Of a DNA stretch of 64,000 nt, positions 24,655 to 36,090 are shown one piece after another. The number at the start of each line of letters is the position of its first letter. Position 1 is the first letter of the stretch. A program made the position numbers and the translations under genes. This DNA comes from Anadara kagoshimensis (taxonomy: Eukaryota; Mollusca; Bivalvia; Arcoida; Arcidae). The notes under the pieces are model-generated. The model was not told where the DNA came from. It saw nothing but the letters and a program-made list of their open reading frames with translations, and ran no database searches. Location of the stretch: assembly GCA_021292105.1 (NCBI GenBank), contig CM037857.1, forward strand, positions 35,534,680 through 35,598,679, in the 5' to 3' direction.

Positions 24655-26065
24655 ACTAAAGCAGGGGTCCTACCAATCCTATATTTTCTTATATTTCCTA
24701 TAATTTTTACCCTTTCCTATATTTTCCTATATAATTTGAAAAACCTCCTATATTTTCCTATATTTTTAGCTCACCTGGACCAAAGGTCCATGTCAGCTAT
24801 TGCCATCACTTGGCGTTCGTTGTCGTCTGTTGTCCGTAAACAATTTTTCAAAAATCTTCTCCTCTGAAACTACTGAACAGAATTTAATTTAACTTGGTAT
24901 GATTGTGTCTTAGAGTATCCTGCACAAAAATTATGTTTCGATTTTTGATCTGTCAAAAAACATGGTGGTTGTTACTAAAAATACAACATATAGTAATATC
25001 ACTTTAAATTGCTTATAACTCATAAACTTGCAGATAGGAAAAATCTGATGGAACTTAAGTTCTTTAGAATACAAAATTCTCCATTGGGTCAAAGTTGTAA
25101 GAAGACCCATTTTAGGAGTGATGCCCGTAAAGGGTCAAAAATAACATTTTTCATGTAATACTGAAATGGTTCATTATCTCAAAAACTCTAAACTTTTTGC
25201 ATGTATATAGGAATATTGTAGGCATTGGCCAAACAATCATTTTGATAAATGAATACAGGTCATAGGTTCAAACGTCAAGGTCATAGATGCTAATGAATAC
25301 TAAAATGGTTCATTAACTCAAAAACTATCAATTTTTGTATAGACATGTATATAAGAATATTGTAGGTTTGGCCTAGCGATCATTTTGATACATAGAGGAA
25401 GGTATGGGTTCAAAGGTCAAGGTCACAGGTGCAAACAAATGGTTAGTTATATCAAAAACTATAAAGTTTTTGTATAGACATGTATATTAGAATATTATAA
25501 GTATTGCCCAATGAACAGTTTGATATATAGATGTTTTAGCTGTTTATAAATAATCTTGTAGCTAGACTTTAGATATGTTATTTGTAGCATTCTTTGGACA
25601 AGTTATAATTAATTAGCAAAAATCCTTGCATATAATTGGCCCTTACTGTGATAATTTGGACATTCTCTTTAATTAATGTCATTTACCATTGAACCACTGC
25701 ATGAGATATGTACTCAGCCTCAGGTGAGCATTAAGGCCCATGGGCCTCTTGTTGTTACTGATAGCATCAGAATAGGGACATTTCATCTACATTTAGTAGA
25801 TAAATTTACATATTTCTAAATCAGTTAAAGTGTTCATTGCAGTTGCCAATAATTTAATAAAATTTTTGTTTTAGTAAAGGGCGAAAGGAATGACTGAAGC
25901 AGATGAAAAGAGGCCATGGATGTATATTTTATATGTAAACTATTTAGAAATAATATTCCTATAGTTTTTAGTGAAAACTCCTCTAATTTCCATAAAACCT
26001 CTATAATTTTGACCCTATATTCTATTTTTCCTATATTGTTGATCCCCAGTAGACCCCTGCTTAAG
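24655..26065 (+). mobile_element. TIR element bounded by GCAGGGGTC, carrying a nested insert
   Basis: AAGCAGGGGTCCTACC at the left and AGTAGACCCCTGCTTAA at the right are inverted matches. Both flanks are built of CCTATATTTTCCTATA-type sequence. Removing the element at 24766-25755 leaves a short, non-coding, AT-rich TIR element (MITE-like) of about 420 bases. Confidence 0.5.
24766..25755 (+). mobile_element. AGCTCACC element, complete
   Basis: It opens TTTTAGCTCACCTGGACC and closes CAGGTGAGCATTAAGGCCCA followed by GGGCCTCTTGTTGTT. GCTCACCTG and CAGGTGAGC form short TIRs. The interior is non-coding with repeated segments of ~120-180 bases around GACATGTATAT, ATTGTAGG and AAGGTCA. Same family as 16706-18365, without the 165-bp tandem core. 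Confidence 0.7.
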
Positions 26066-26094
26066 TTTAACATCCTTCTCTGCACTTGTCCTGA

Positions 26095-26215
26095 ATTACT
26101 GCTAAGGTAAAAATTTCTGCCAATTTGCCTATAGTTGGTGATGTCTTGACATAGATAAAATATTCTTGACTTGGATATAAAACCCCGTTCAATCTACCAT
26201 TTAAATAAGCAACCA
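26095..26215 (+). mobile_element. SINE tail fragment
   Basis: It has TTTCTGCCAATTTGCCTATA, a GGTGATGTCTTGACATAGAT segment and ATATTCTTGACTTGGATA, matching the 3' half of the 16178 family. Confidence 0.6.
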
Positions 26216-26291
26216 ATCAATCTGTCTTTCTACCTGTAATGTTTTGGTGTCAGATAAATATTTTATCCATTTTGAATGAATATAATGTGTT

Positions 26292-26465
26292 AGAGCCTCC
26301 ATGGCCAAGTGGTCTGAGATCACAGCCCCCTCACTGCATTTGTTCAAACCTCATTGGGACAGACCCTACTGTTAGACACTTTGTTAGTTAACTTGTCCAA
26401 GGTTGGTGATTTTCTCCCAGCACTCTGGTTTCCTCCACCATCCAGTAACTGACCACATCAATACA
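26292..26465 (+). mobile_element. tRNA-Ser/Leu-like SINE
   Basis: The head GCCTCCATGGCCAAGTGG followed by TCTGAGA resembles a class II tRNA A box, and TTGTTCAAACCTCAT serves as B box. The tail TTTCCTCCACCATCCAGTAA, then CTGACCACATCAATA, is shared with two other copies in this window. A similar tail repeats at about 26640-26810. Confidence 0.6.
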
Positions 26466-26477
26466 CAATCCAACCTG

Positions 26478-26640
26478 CCTTAAAGCCCACCTCTGTATAA
26501 GGGGCACCTGTTCATAAAGGCCAGTAGAATTGTATCCAATTGTTCTTTATTCATTTTTTTAACCTGTATATAAAGGCCACCTGCCTATAAACACCACTTT
26601 TACTTTGGTGGTCTTCATAGATAGGTTGACTGTAATTAAA
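26478..26640 (+). repeat. GGCCAC-rich dispersed repeat
   Basis: CCTTAAAGCCCACCTCTGTA and CATAAAGGCCAGTAGAATTG match 23578-23745 closely. Confidence 0.5.
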
Positions 26641-27172
26641 TAAATCTGGACTAGGTTTAATGTTTGTCAGTTTACTCTGGTTTTCTCCATCATCTAATAT
26701 AATTTAATTAATCTGTACTGGGTCATAAACATCTCTTACCCATTTGTCAGTTTACTTGTCCAAGTTTGTTCTCCAGGCACTCTGGTTCCCTCCACCATCT
26801 AAGGTCTAAATATAAACATGAGTGTGGGTATAAAACATCATTATTCCATTCTCCATTTTATTTTTTGTTAATTCTGATATGCAATGCATATTGATAAAAT
26901 ACAGGTCAAGTTCAAATTTTTAGCTTACATTGACAAGGTTTAAACTAGCTATTGTCATACCTGTTGCATATGTGCAGTGTTAATTTTAAGGGATGACCCT
27001 CATAAAATTATACACCCATACAGGTGAAGTATCTGGCGATACTTCCTGCTCTATGGTTTAGTAGGTTTTATATAGCATTTTTATTAATATTGATAGTTGG
27101 ACAGAATCTAAGGAACATCCATCGGATAGAATCTTTTTACAAGAGAGATTTATGAGTATTAAGGGATTAATA

Positions 27173-27436
27173 CACAACAAGAGCTTTCAGTGAAAACAAG
27201 ACCCTTGTCGATAGGTGATTTTAAGATGAACGACAGTGCCACACTTGACATTCTTATCCTAAAAGTAAGAATGTCAGGTGTTGGCTATTTTCTTCCTGTC
27301 CATCCAATGTGTGTATCAGTCTCTGTCTATCTATGAAGTGTGAACAAGTCAAGTATTTAAGAGATAATTAACTGGATTTTTAATGATGTTTTTATTAGGG
27401 TTTTATTATGCGCCAATATAGCTCTTGTTTTGTTGA
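27173..27436. mobile_element. Short TIR (MITE-like) element
   Basis: ACACAACAAGAGCT at the left faces AGCTCTTGTTTTGTTG at the right. Inside, GACATTCTTA (27247-27256) and TAAGAATGTC (27266-27275) form a perfect 10-bp hairpin with a 9-base loop. No coding capacity. Confidence 0.4.
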
Positions 27437-27479
27437 TTACCCATCGATGTACTATGTACTATATATGTTAGAAATTTGA

Positions 27480-27962
27480 ACATAAACTGTCAGACAGACG
27501 AAAATAAAAAAAAGGCCATAATTCCTTGAAAGTTAATGGACCGGAACTGGTTTACAATATGCACAGCTATATTTCACACTGACCATTTCTGGTAACGGAC
27601 GAAAATAAACTGCAAAGGGCCATAGATCCTGGAACAATCAATGCATCGGAACTGGTTCAAGATATGCACTACTACACTTTCCACTGATCATTACTGTAGG
27701 GTATCATGAATATAGGATGGATGGTTTAGGAACAAGCGCGGACAAACTTTGTTACACAAATGGCCATAACTCCTGGAAAAATCAATGAACCGGAATTGGT
27801 TCAAGATATGCACAACTACACTTCCCACTGATCATTACTGTAAAGTTTCATGAATATAGATGATGGTTTAGGAGAACTAGCGGACAAACTTTGTGACGAC
27901 GGACATACGGAAGGAATCGAATTACTATATCCCCTGGCCGATTTCTCGTCGGGGGATAATAA
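27480..27962 (+). mobile_element. Bivalve-type repeat ending GGGGGATAATAA
   Basis: Three diverged internal units of roughly 110-170 bases share GGCCATA, CCGGAACTGGTT, AGATATGCAC and CACTGATCATTACTGTA. The right end reads GACGGACATACGGAAGG then CGTCGGGGGATAATAA. Non-coding; I know similar ends from interspersed repeats in bivalves. Confidence 0.55.
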
Positions 27963-28029
27963 AATCAGATGATAAATGAAGGATGAAAAGAAGAAAATTC
28001 TATAACAGAAAATAAATGAATCAATATAA

Positions 28030-28310
28030 ACAAAAATTCAATATTTTAATATTATATTATACACACAAAGGTACCAATCCATGTCCAAATCGAAAAATTT
28101 TGTAAACTGGAAAATAGTTTTAAAATATGAATTACCACCAGGGAAACTTTGGAAGGGTAAGCACCCACCTCCAGTTTAGCTAGCTATTTTTGCCACATGT
28201 AAAATCAAAATAAAATGGGTGTCAAACTTTTGGTTAGGATACAGAAACATCACACTTTGATAAGCGTTATGCCTAGGCTTGCACTATAAAAGCAGATGTA
28301 TAGATTAAAG
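28030..28310 (-). mobile_element. Penelope-like family, 3' end
   Basis: On the plus strand: CCAATCCATGTCC, CACCAGGGAAACTTTGG, AAGGGTAAGCACC and CAGTTTAGCTAGCTA, then CACTTTGATAAGCG. This is the reverse complement of the 3' tail seen intact at 41165-41830. No intact coding sequence remains. Confidence 0.7.
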
Positions 28311-28379
28311 TCAAGAAATGAAAACAGAGAAATGTACCCGATTACTATTAAATTGTTACATCTGGTGTAGTTGTTATTA

Positions 28380-28740
28380 ATTGATAGAGCTGTCATTGAT
28401 AGGAATTTGAATATCGATATATTAATTGAAAACTATTTCGATATATCGAAATATTAGAAAATTATTAAAATAGTTTTTTTTTTTAATCTTTTATAGAAAA
28501 ATTGTTTTTCACCAATATTTGAATAAGTTAATATTACATGCACTCTGTTTTGTATGTCAGTTGGTTAAGATACTTTAAAATGATGGGTTGTAATTATAAT
28601 ACATTACATCAAGTTTAATCTATGTGTAATTGACTAATCCAACCTTGGCATGAACTAGCGGCCATTTATGTAGCGATATATCGTATCATTGGCTTTTATC
28701 GATGATAATTCGATATATTGATCTATCAATGGCAATTATT
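28380..28740. mobile_element. AT-rich fold-back element
   Basis: TGTCATTGATAGG then AATATCGATATAT at the left is an imperfect inverted match to CGATATATTGATCTATCAATGGCA at the right. ATCGATATAT motifs recur in both arms. Non-coding, MITE-like. Confidence 0.35.
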
Positions 28741-28984
28741 ATTAATTGATAAACCTGATTCATTAATTAGTAGTTCACGTCCTCAGGGTTATAAAAATAT
28801 CAATCACGACTATTAATGAGAGTGAATCTAATGTTATGAACAAGTGTTTGGTCAAATGGCATTGTTGCAAATCAGGATTAAAACCACATACTCTAGAGCA
28901 TTTAGAGGCCGCAGTGACCTAATAACTGGTTGTGGAAGTCTTCCCAATGTTGGTTTGACCCCATCAACTATATATATGGTAAAA

Positions 28985-29222
28985 ATGTTTTCCTGGTTTA
29001 AGGTCTCTGATGGTTGATTGATCGGAATGTACTTTACATCAAAATCGAAATTATTTCACTTGTATAGAGTTATGGTCACTTGTGGGTTGGTGTAAGAAAA
29101 CTGGAATACCCTTAGAAAACAATTGATTTTCGACAAGCTAACTAACAACTCTCTCGAACCCCGGGCCTTTCACATGCAAAGCGAACGCTCTACCACTGGG
29201 CTACATCCCAAATACATTTTCT
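28985..29222 (-). mobile_element. SINE with tRNA-Ala(TGC)-like head
   Basis: On the minus strand it begins GATGTAGCCCAGTGGTAGAG, then CGTTCGCTTTGCATGTGA (TGC at the anticodon position) and GGCCCGGGGTTCGAGAG. The T arm cannot pair and no acceptor stem closes, so it is a retroposon head rather than a tRNA gene. The body extends to about 28985. 29223-29857 has no supported feature. Confidence 0.6.
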
Positions 29223-29857
29223 ACAATCCGTTTTAAGAGGATTGATTACATAAGTCAACTACCGTCTTCACAATATTTACACCCCGTTTTAGCCAATATT
29301 TCTAATTTTCACCTAAAATCGCCATCAAAGCGTTTTTAAATTACGCGGATTACAGTATAAATTATTACGGACAAACAACTGTCAAGGATGATAGGAAGCA
29401 AAGAGTACGACAAAAGTGCGAAGAAGTCGCATTTGCGCCAGCAGAGATCGAGATCGGGGGCATGTTCCCCCGCAATAAATTAAAAAAACAGAGTCAGAAC
29501 ATACTATTTTTGCATTCTGAGAAGAAAACTGAACATTTTAAACCTTATCGTAAACTAGGAAATCGGTTCTCTTCTTCAACAGAGATCTTAAAGATAGATT
29601 ATATGAAATTATTTTGAACAACAGGATATTTTACAAAAAGTGAGAAAATCAGTGGTGAACGTGATTAAATATTAGCATGCGTGACGAGCAATACATGAGA
29701 CTTGACAGGTGTATATGTACGGGTACATTCATAGTAAGCCGTCAGAGGATTCCAAACACTACTAATGAGGAAATGTATTCCGAAACGGCCGTCTATTGCT
29801 GTTAAATTTACAATGGTATAATATGCGATTCCAAATGCACCACGTTCATACAATTAG

Positions 29858-29908
<51 letters not shown>
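29858..29908. repeat. (TA)n microsatellite
   Basis: About 25 uninterrupted TA units, followed by a short A tract. Confidence 0.95.
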
Positions 29909-29914
<6 letters not shown>

Positions 29915-29917
29915 AAA

Positions 29918-30162
29918 CTAGAACTTCCCTTTAGCGCCAAATACACCCCCCAAATCTACAAGGGTTAAATGTTCCCGCGACCTTGGCCTTACCGATGTGA
30001 CTTTGGTTCAAGGTCATGACACATCTTTGGACTGTGAAGTTTTATGACAGTCGTCCAAAGCATCTATGAGATATGTTCCAGACACGATTTTACACAGACG
30101 GAAAAACAGACATGGTGATTCCTATATACCCCCTCACGAATTTGCGGGGAGGTATAACACAA
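29918..30162 (+). mobile_element. Repeat ending GCGGGGAGGTATAAC
   Basis: It contains CAAGGTCATGACACATC, CAGACGGAAAAACAGACATG and TATATACCCCCTCACGAA, then TTGCGGGGAGGTATAAC. The layout matches the ends of the 27480-27962 element type. Non-coding. Confidence 0.45.
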
Positions 30163-30299
30163 TATTGAACGGAATCAATAGATCACGAAAATCATCAATA
30201 ATTATGCTAACATCGCCGTTCTTAATTAGGTTAATTAGAGTTAATGTGACAATTACCCCGCCATATTAACCTCCTGGAAATAGGAATCCGGTTTGTGCA

Positions 30300-30612
30300 T
30301 TACGCAAACTATTTGTTTGTCAAAAAGTATATTGCAACTGTATTGCGTCATTTACGAAAAACGGTAGTGACTGTTTTAATGACTGTTTTTTTGTAATTCA
30401 TGCGGTATTAAGAAACTGAAGTTGTCCTTTGGAAAAGACATTAAACTGATGTCTGTGTTACGGTTGGCGTAGCAAGCTTTCAAGAATCTTCATTACACAT
30501 TGACACAGCATCAGCGCACTGCTAGGGTAGAACTACTATAACTGTTACTGGTGACGTCTTGATTTAAGTGAAATACTCTTGTTTAGGACGTAAAGCCCTA
30601 TACTCCCATATA
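30300..30612 (+). mobile_element. SINE 3' part
   Basis: GGAAAAGACATTAAACTGAT, the CACTGCTAGGGTAGAACTAC region and GGTGACGTCTTGATTTAAGT match the 3' half of the 16178 family. It abuts, and probably truncates, the retroelement relic that follows. Confidence 0.5.
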
Positions 30613-30975
30613 CTCCTGTTAAACTAGCTACACCCGCCACGCGTGTAATCAAAATTGAGAATTACAGATCAAATATATTCGTGGTATTTTTGGATTCAGA
30701 CATCATATTTCTTAAAAATGTTATGTTGACGAAGGCCTTGATAACAACCAAGCCTATAATGCAATATCACTGCGTGAACTATTCATTTGTAAACAGCTCA
30801 CTCCGTTATATAAAGATTTCGTAGTGGAAATAAGCTGGGTAGGTTTATTGTTGCATAGAAAAATAAAGTTGACAATAACAAAATGAAGACATCACGTTTG
30901 TATACAGCTTCAATTGTAGCCTTTCATAGGCATCATAATAGAGGCATACATGTAATTACAAATATGAAACAGAAT
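30603..30975 (-). mobile_element. Penelope-like relic at the outer end of the left arm
   Basis: Plus-strand segments TCCTGTTAAACTAGCTACAC, GGCCTTGATAACA, CATTTGTAAACAGCTCACTC and TCAATTGTAGCCTTTCATAG are the reverse complement of the RT C-terminus and 3' UTR seen at 41165-41830. Its partner in the inverted duplication is 59230-59592 on the plus strand. Confidence 0.7.
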
Positions 30976-31105
30976 TTGAACTTTAATATTATCTTAGTTT
31001 TTGTTTCATTGGTTTCTCGTTGTGTGTTGTGTGTGTGTGTGGGAGGGGAGGGGTTCACGACTTAAATTGGTAAGAATTACAAAATCTTGCATAATATCTA
31101 TACAC

Positions 31106-31111
31106 TTTATT
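31106..31111 (-). terminator. Poly(A) signal AATAAA, gene copy A
   Basis: AATAAA on the minus strand, about 95 bases past the stop codon of copy A. The surrounding ATATATGAAATAAAGTGTA is conserved at the same place behind copy B. Confidence 0.5.
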
Positions 31112-31203
31112 TCATATATAACAAAATATATCAGCTTTTAATGTTATATAAAGGTCATTATGGATTGGTCAGTTCTTGAAGTTGGTTTTAGTTCCGCGTT
31201 TTA

Positions 31204-34200
31204 CTACTCACAGTATAATCCTCCAAACTTTGCTGTGGATTTCCGTGGACAAGGTTTGCATGTTTGGTGAGCAATGAGGGGATCATAATACATATTTGAT
31301 TTCCCACAACAAACATCCACTCGTTTCCTGCGATTAAAACTAGTTTTTTCTACTTCAGATTCGCGAACAATTATATCGTCTTTTTCGCTCCTCTTACGTT
31401 TTGTCGCGACGGGTTCAACAATGCAAAGTGTAACGGACGCTATTAAGAAGAATTTTGTTGTAGGCTTTGGTTCCTGTATCTTACCAATTGTTGACAGTTT
31501 AATCCCAAACTTTGAGTAAATAGACGGATATATAGATTGATGACTCAATTTTTCTTTGGATTTAACACAAATTCGTGGCAGTTTTGGACACTGTGGGAGT
31601 TCGTACGGAGTACTAGGTAACATTGGATGAGTGCATGAAACCCTCCTTGACTGTATTGGAAATTGTACTGATATAATCTTGGTGCATTTAATTCATATAT
31701 TTTCCCTCCAGGTTGGATCATATTTTGTGATATATATCTTCCAGTCGATTTTACATAGATTTCAGAACTGCTGTTTGCTGGGATAAATAATTCAAATTCT
31801 TTCAAAGCAATCATCTTGTCTTTGTCTCACCATAGATCCATTTATGTTTAATTAGCCAGTCTTTATTTGGGATCTGGAATATCACTTCATAACCACGATA
31901 CAGACGAGTCAGATCAACTGTACCATCAGGTATATGCGAGTTAACACCTTGTTGTGCTGGAATGTACACAAATTGTTGTATATTAACACCGTCACACATA
32001 TCTCTGTTAAGCCTCGATGAGATAACCAGGTCACTGGAGCCTATTCCGCCATTGTCTATTACATCAATACAATATTTTGGCATAACGCCACCGTTTTTAT
32101 ATTTTATCAAAATGCATGCTTCTCGGGAAATTAGCAACGTATGAATCAACGAATTTAATAATATTTCGAGTGCAGATAATTTATAATTAATCTCTGATTG
32201 TAAAAACTGTCCAGTGTTTATCTGATTTGTTATATCCCGAATTCGTTCCGCATTTATACGTGCGGCTGTTGCCCTAACGGCTGATGCGAATGCCTCCATC
32301 AGTATACCTTGTTTTTCATACATATCTCTATAAAGACCCATTAGTGTTTGCACATCAATCTTTGTTGCTAAACAACTTCCTTTTGATGCCAGTACACCTT
32401 GTGCTGTAGCTGCAGCTAATGATTTACCGGCATAGATTATTCTACACAATTCATTGACAACTGATCCAAGTACAGCTTCATACTCATCAATTGTAGATGG
32501 TTCAAATGCTGGTTGATAGGAACCATATTCTTTCAGAAATACGTCTACATATTTAGCAAGTTCATTACTATTCATTCGTTTGTTCATCGCCCTATTGACC
32601 AATTTTTTAATGTTAGGAAAAGTGGAAGACATTGTTTTTATTTTTGGTTTGAGGCTATTGCCTATTTTTCTTAAACGTGGAAAATAATTGACCATAATAT
32701 TTTTAAGTTTTACACTATTAACAAGTGCTGTCATGTAATCGGCTAATCTATCTTGTAGTTGCAATATTTGATCTGTACTGTCAAAAAAATTGAACGGTTT
32801 TACGAAAGCTGCACATGATATTGCTACATTTGCCATTTGACCAGCAATTTCTGCAAAACTTGACTCTGACGCTTGTTTGAATAATGTTCTTAGTTTGCTT
32901 TTTATGGTTGATGCAATTTTATTCTGTTTATTGTTTAGGTCATTATAAATAGAATAAAACAAATCAAGGTCAGCCGATGATTTTTTAGAATCAAATTTTG
33001 CAAACACAGCAAAATATGTCCCTAAAGTGGAACGCAAATCATGTATTTCCTTTTTAATTTCAATAAAATTTTGATTTATTAAATCCCACAAACCTCCTAA
33101 CTTACTTGCCAGTTGACGGAATTGTCTCTGCTCTAATAGTTTGACCATGTCAAAATGAACCTGTAACTGTGTTGAAATATCAGTATTTTTGTAAACAGCA
33201 AAGGATTCGAATAATGATCTGATATTTTTTAACCTACATTTTAGATAACTCATCATGCTGGAACTATTACATTTTCTATATGGACAGACTAATAAAATGA
33301 CACTTATTTTTTTTTAAGTATTTTAGGATTCTTAATTCGTAAAAAACTATTGATTATCTGGATAATGTTCTTATAGTATTCGAGCTCATTGGGGTAAAGA
33401 GACCATAAAAATGTAGATTTGACGGGTAATTCATCAAAATCTATGGACTTTGGATATGCATATGCACATTTTTCAACTGGATAAATTTCAGTAATTCTTT
33501 TTTTATGTTTGCGTTTGTTTATAAACAATTGCCCAAGTCTAGGATTATAATGCATCCAGGTGAATTTACCTTGTTTAAATTCGCTCAAAATTGTAACTTT
33601 TGTTGACATTGTGTTTCTTGGATTATTTGTATCTATTGCTTTAATTATTGACAACTGATTCCCCGATATCGATAGCATGTAGAATTTGTTAGATACAACA
33701 AAAGCTTGCATGTTTGTGGTTTCATAATAAGTCCCGATTTCAATGGTTCTTACAGAAGACAAGGTTACCATATTTATATTCTCAAGTATCCCATTTTTGT
33801 CCCCATTGTATAATAACCAAATATTGGCATTGTCAACCATTATGTGAACATTTATATCGTTAATTGTTGCATAGCAAGACTTATATTTAATTCCATATTG
33901 TATTTTAAGGCATTCGCCGATAGCTACAGATGTAGAAAGATTCAATGGCCTTTTTATAATAATTCGTCCCGTGTTTAAATTTATTTTAGCTAGCAATGGT
34001 TTATGATGTTCAGGTTCAGATTCGAGCTCACAGATGATATATCCGTTAACTATTCGCATTGTGGGTAATCTACATTTAGCATTAATATGTGTATATTTCC
34101 AGCAGGCATTGCATGTCGTACAATCAATAGCAGTTTGATCTGGATATTGGAGATATATGTATGCTTCCTTAGTCATGTTTTTAAGCAGAAAACATTTGGA

Positions 34201-34499
34201 AATATCGAACTTATCACACGTTTCGCTAAGTCTCTTTTCACAAGGGTTATTGCGCATTTGATCATAACTTGCAAAAGTTCTAAGAAATCTGCAATTGAAA
34301 ACTTTTTTGCTTTCTGCTGCTGAATAGCAATTTGATGTAATGAATGCAACATAAACATTGTTGTCTGTCGTAAGTATTGTTTCGCGAAGAATTATACGAT
34401 GGTTTTCTTTCAACTGGTATTCGTTCATTTTGTTATAGTCGATATCATCGTGATTTACAACCATTCGTTCACCAAGGGCTGAGAGGTCTTCACTGGAAC
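31204..34499 (-). CDS. Secreted multidomain protein, copy A, main exon
   Basis: Unrecognised gene. The exon begins after a CTCTAACAG acceptor (34501-34500), supplying GT of a split Gly codon, and runs about 1,100 codons to TAG at 31204. Order: (1) a beta-rich N-terminal part of ~370 residues with about a dozen Cys and repeated strand-like units (INLNTGRIIIK, NKFYMLSISGNQLSIIKA) that suggests a propeller but is not proven; (2) a long helical part (33256 to about 32000) with amphipathic Leu/Lys runs and a mildly hydrophobic segment IAGQMANVAISCAAFV; (3) a second beta-rich part (IFQIPNKDWLI, GKIYELNAPRLYQYNF); (4) a basic, Cys-rich tail with RRKR, CCGKS and TCKPCP, ending GGLYCE. Frameshifts against copy B: an A9 instead of A7 run at 33307-33315, one missing base near 31826 and one near 31636. 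Protein similarity to copy B stays high around each break. The helical part followed by a beta part loosely recalls alpha-helical pore-forming proteins; this is weak inference. Confidence 0.7.
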
Positions 34500-35397
34500 C
34501 TGTTAGAGAATAACAAAAATCATCATTGGGCGTGTTCTTGATGGTAAAATCATTGCACTGCACTTGGAATCAACACGTATATAATCAAGCATTTATTTAC
34601 TTATTTATTACTCGGAAATCTGTACAATATCTTACCATAATTATTCTATGGTTTCATAGTACCGATCAAAGTAAACATCTCAATTGAAATGCCTTGCTAT
34701 GTTTAGTAGTTTTTAATTAATTAGTTTTGTAACGATAAATCCATAATATAAAACATAACTACAAAAAAAAAAAAAAAAAAAAAAAAAAAAACATATTATA
34801 TATAGAGACAACTGTCTATACCGATTCAGTCACTGATTTATTTTTCATTAACAACGTCATATAGATGCATAATGAAATTGTCCACACTACATCTAAATGA
34901 AGATTCTAAAGAATATGTAACTAATCTTGACTCATAATTTATCTCGCGTAGTATGAAGAAAATTTAATAATTAACTAAAGATAGTATCATCAAAATTATA
35001 GAGTGTTTAAAAAATGACATTTTTGTTATGTTTGGTAATAATTTATAGAACAATCTTTTAAATACCAATGGGCAAAAACTGTTTTCTGCTTTGGTCTTTC
35101 TTCGTGTGAAGCAGAATTTATGTACAACTTTGTTTCTTCTGGGAAACATGTTGCCAAATTATAGATCTGCACAAACAAATATATAGATGACCTTCTATCG
35201 CTTAATGATATGTAGGTAAATAACATAACCGTCGTAACAATATTGTTAATGTGATATTTATATATACAAATTGCACATGTTTAACTAGATTTGCACGTTT
35301 CCAAAGTTTTTACTTTACGTTTGGGGTTTTAATTTCAACAGGGGTCGATATTTCTGTGCATTATCGGATACTGTCATAGACTGATATACGTACATAC
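34500..35397 (-). other. Intron 1 of copy A
   Basis: About 900 bases, GT-AG, phase 1. It holds an A run of ~30 near 34766-34790 (T run on the coding strand). It also holds a decayed antisense RT fragment at about 35040-35215 (plus strand), shared with intron 1 of copy B, where YIDD is still readable. The large TIR insertion of copy B is absent. Confidence 0.6.
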
Positions 35398-35455
35398 CTA
35401 ATGTAAGTTGTAAGATGAGTGTCAGAAACAATAGGAACAGATTTCCGAGATGCAT
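35398..35455 (-). CDS. Signal-peptide exon, copy A
   Basis: ATG at 35455, then MHLGNLFLLFLTLILQLTL plus the first base of a Gly codon: 19 codons plus one base (phase 1). The donor is G|GTATGT (35397-35396). Joined to the main exon it gives a Gly followed by SSEDL, a typical signal-peptidase region. Upstream, TTTTACAG at 35490-35483 is a good acceptor, so a 5' UTR exon and another intron probably precede it. The protein would be exported. Confidence 0.7.
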
Positions 35456-35539
35456 ATTGCGTGTACTGATCTGTCTATAAATCTGTAAAACAAATATTAT
35501 ATGTAAATAATTATGAAAAACAGAAGATAACAATTATTG

Positions 35540-36090
35540 ACCGAAAAAATATGTACATAGCAACAAAAAACGCAAGAACAGGATATATCATTTATGAAAG
35601 AAACAGCGGTACTATTAATTTGAACAAACATTGAATAAAAAATTGAGGAAGCTTTATATTTTGGAATTTGTCTATTAAATGTTTATTGTTTTGAGTCAAC
35701 TATAGGAGATAAACACAAAATCTGATAAGCTTAAGTGAAATAATCTTATTCAAGATTTTATTCGGAGGTAGGTCAAGTGGTTAATTTAAAAATATTTATC
35801 CTGGCGGTAAAAACAAATTGGGTTAAAAATACTTATTAAATAAAACTGAAAGTTTATTTCACTGACGCAATAATTTCTATATATACTATTTTAACAAATA
35901 ATTCTGGTTTTATCTAAATAGCTTGTCTCAAAATTTGTGCAAATTCGAAAGACGTTCTTCAAGCACTTGTTTCCTAACAAAAGAAAATTTACAAGATTCT
36001 TCGACAAAAGAAAACACAATGTGAATACTGAATAAGGCTACTTTAAATATTTAATGTGAGTGCATGTTTCAAAGTATGGTATAGAAATAA
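35540..36090. other. Start of the left-arm-specific insertion
   Basis: The homology with copy B upstream of the signal exon ends near 35590. Nothing recognisable until the LINE relic; AT-rich. Confidence 0.4.

Noticed and set aside
24391..24867. 158-codon ORF
   Set aside because: It runs from AT-rich DNA into the end of a TIR element and then into a second element; its composition follows TTT/ATA-rich repeats, not a gene.
29139..29215. Possible tRNA-Ala gene
   Set aside because: The A box and anticodon region look right, but the T arm and acceptor stem do not pair and a SINE body follows.
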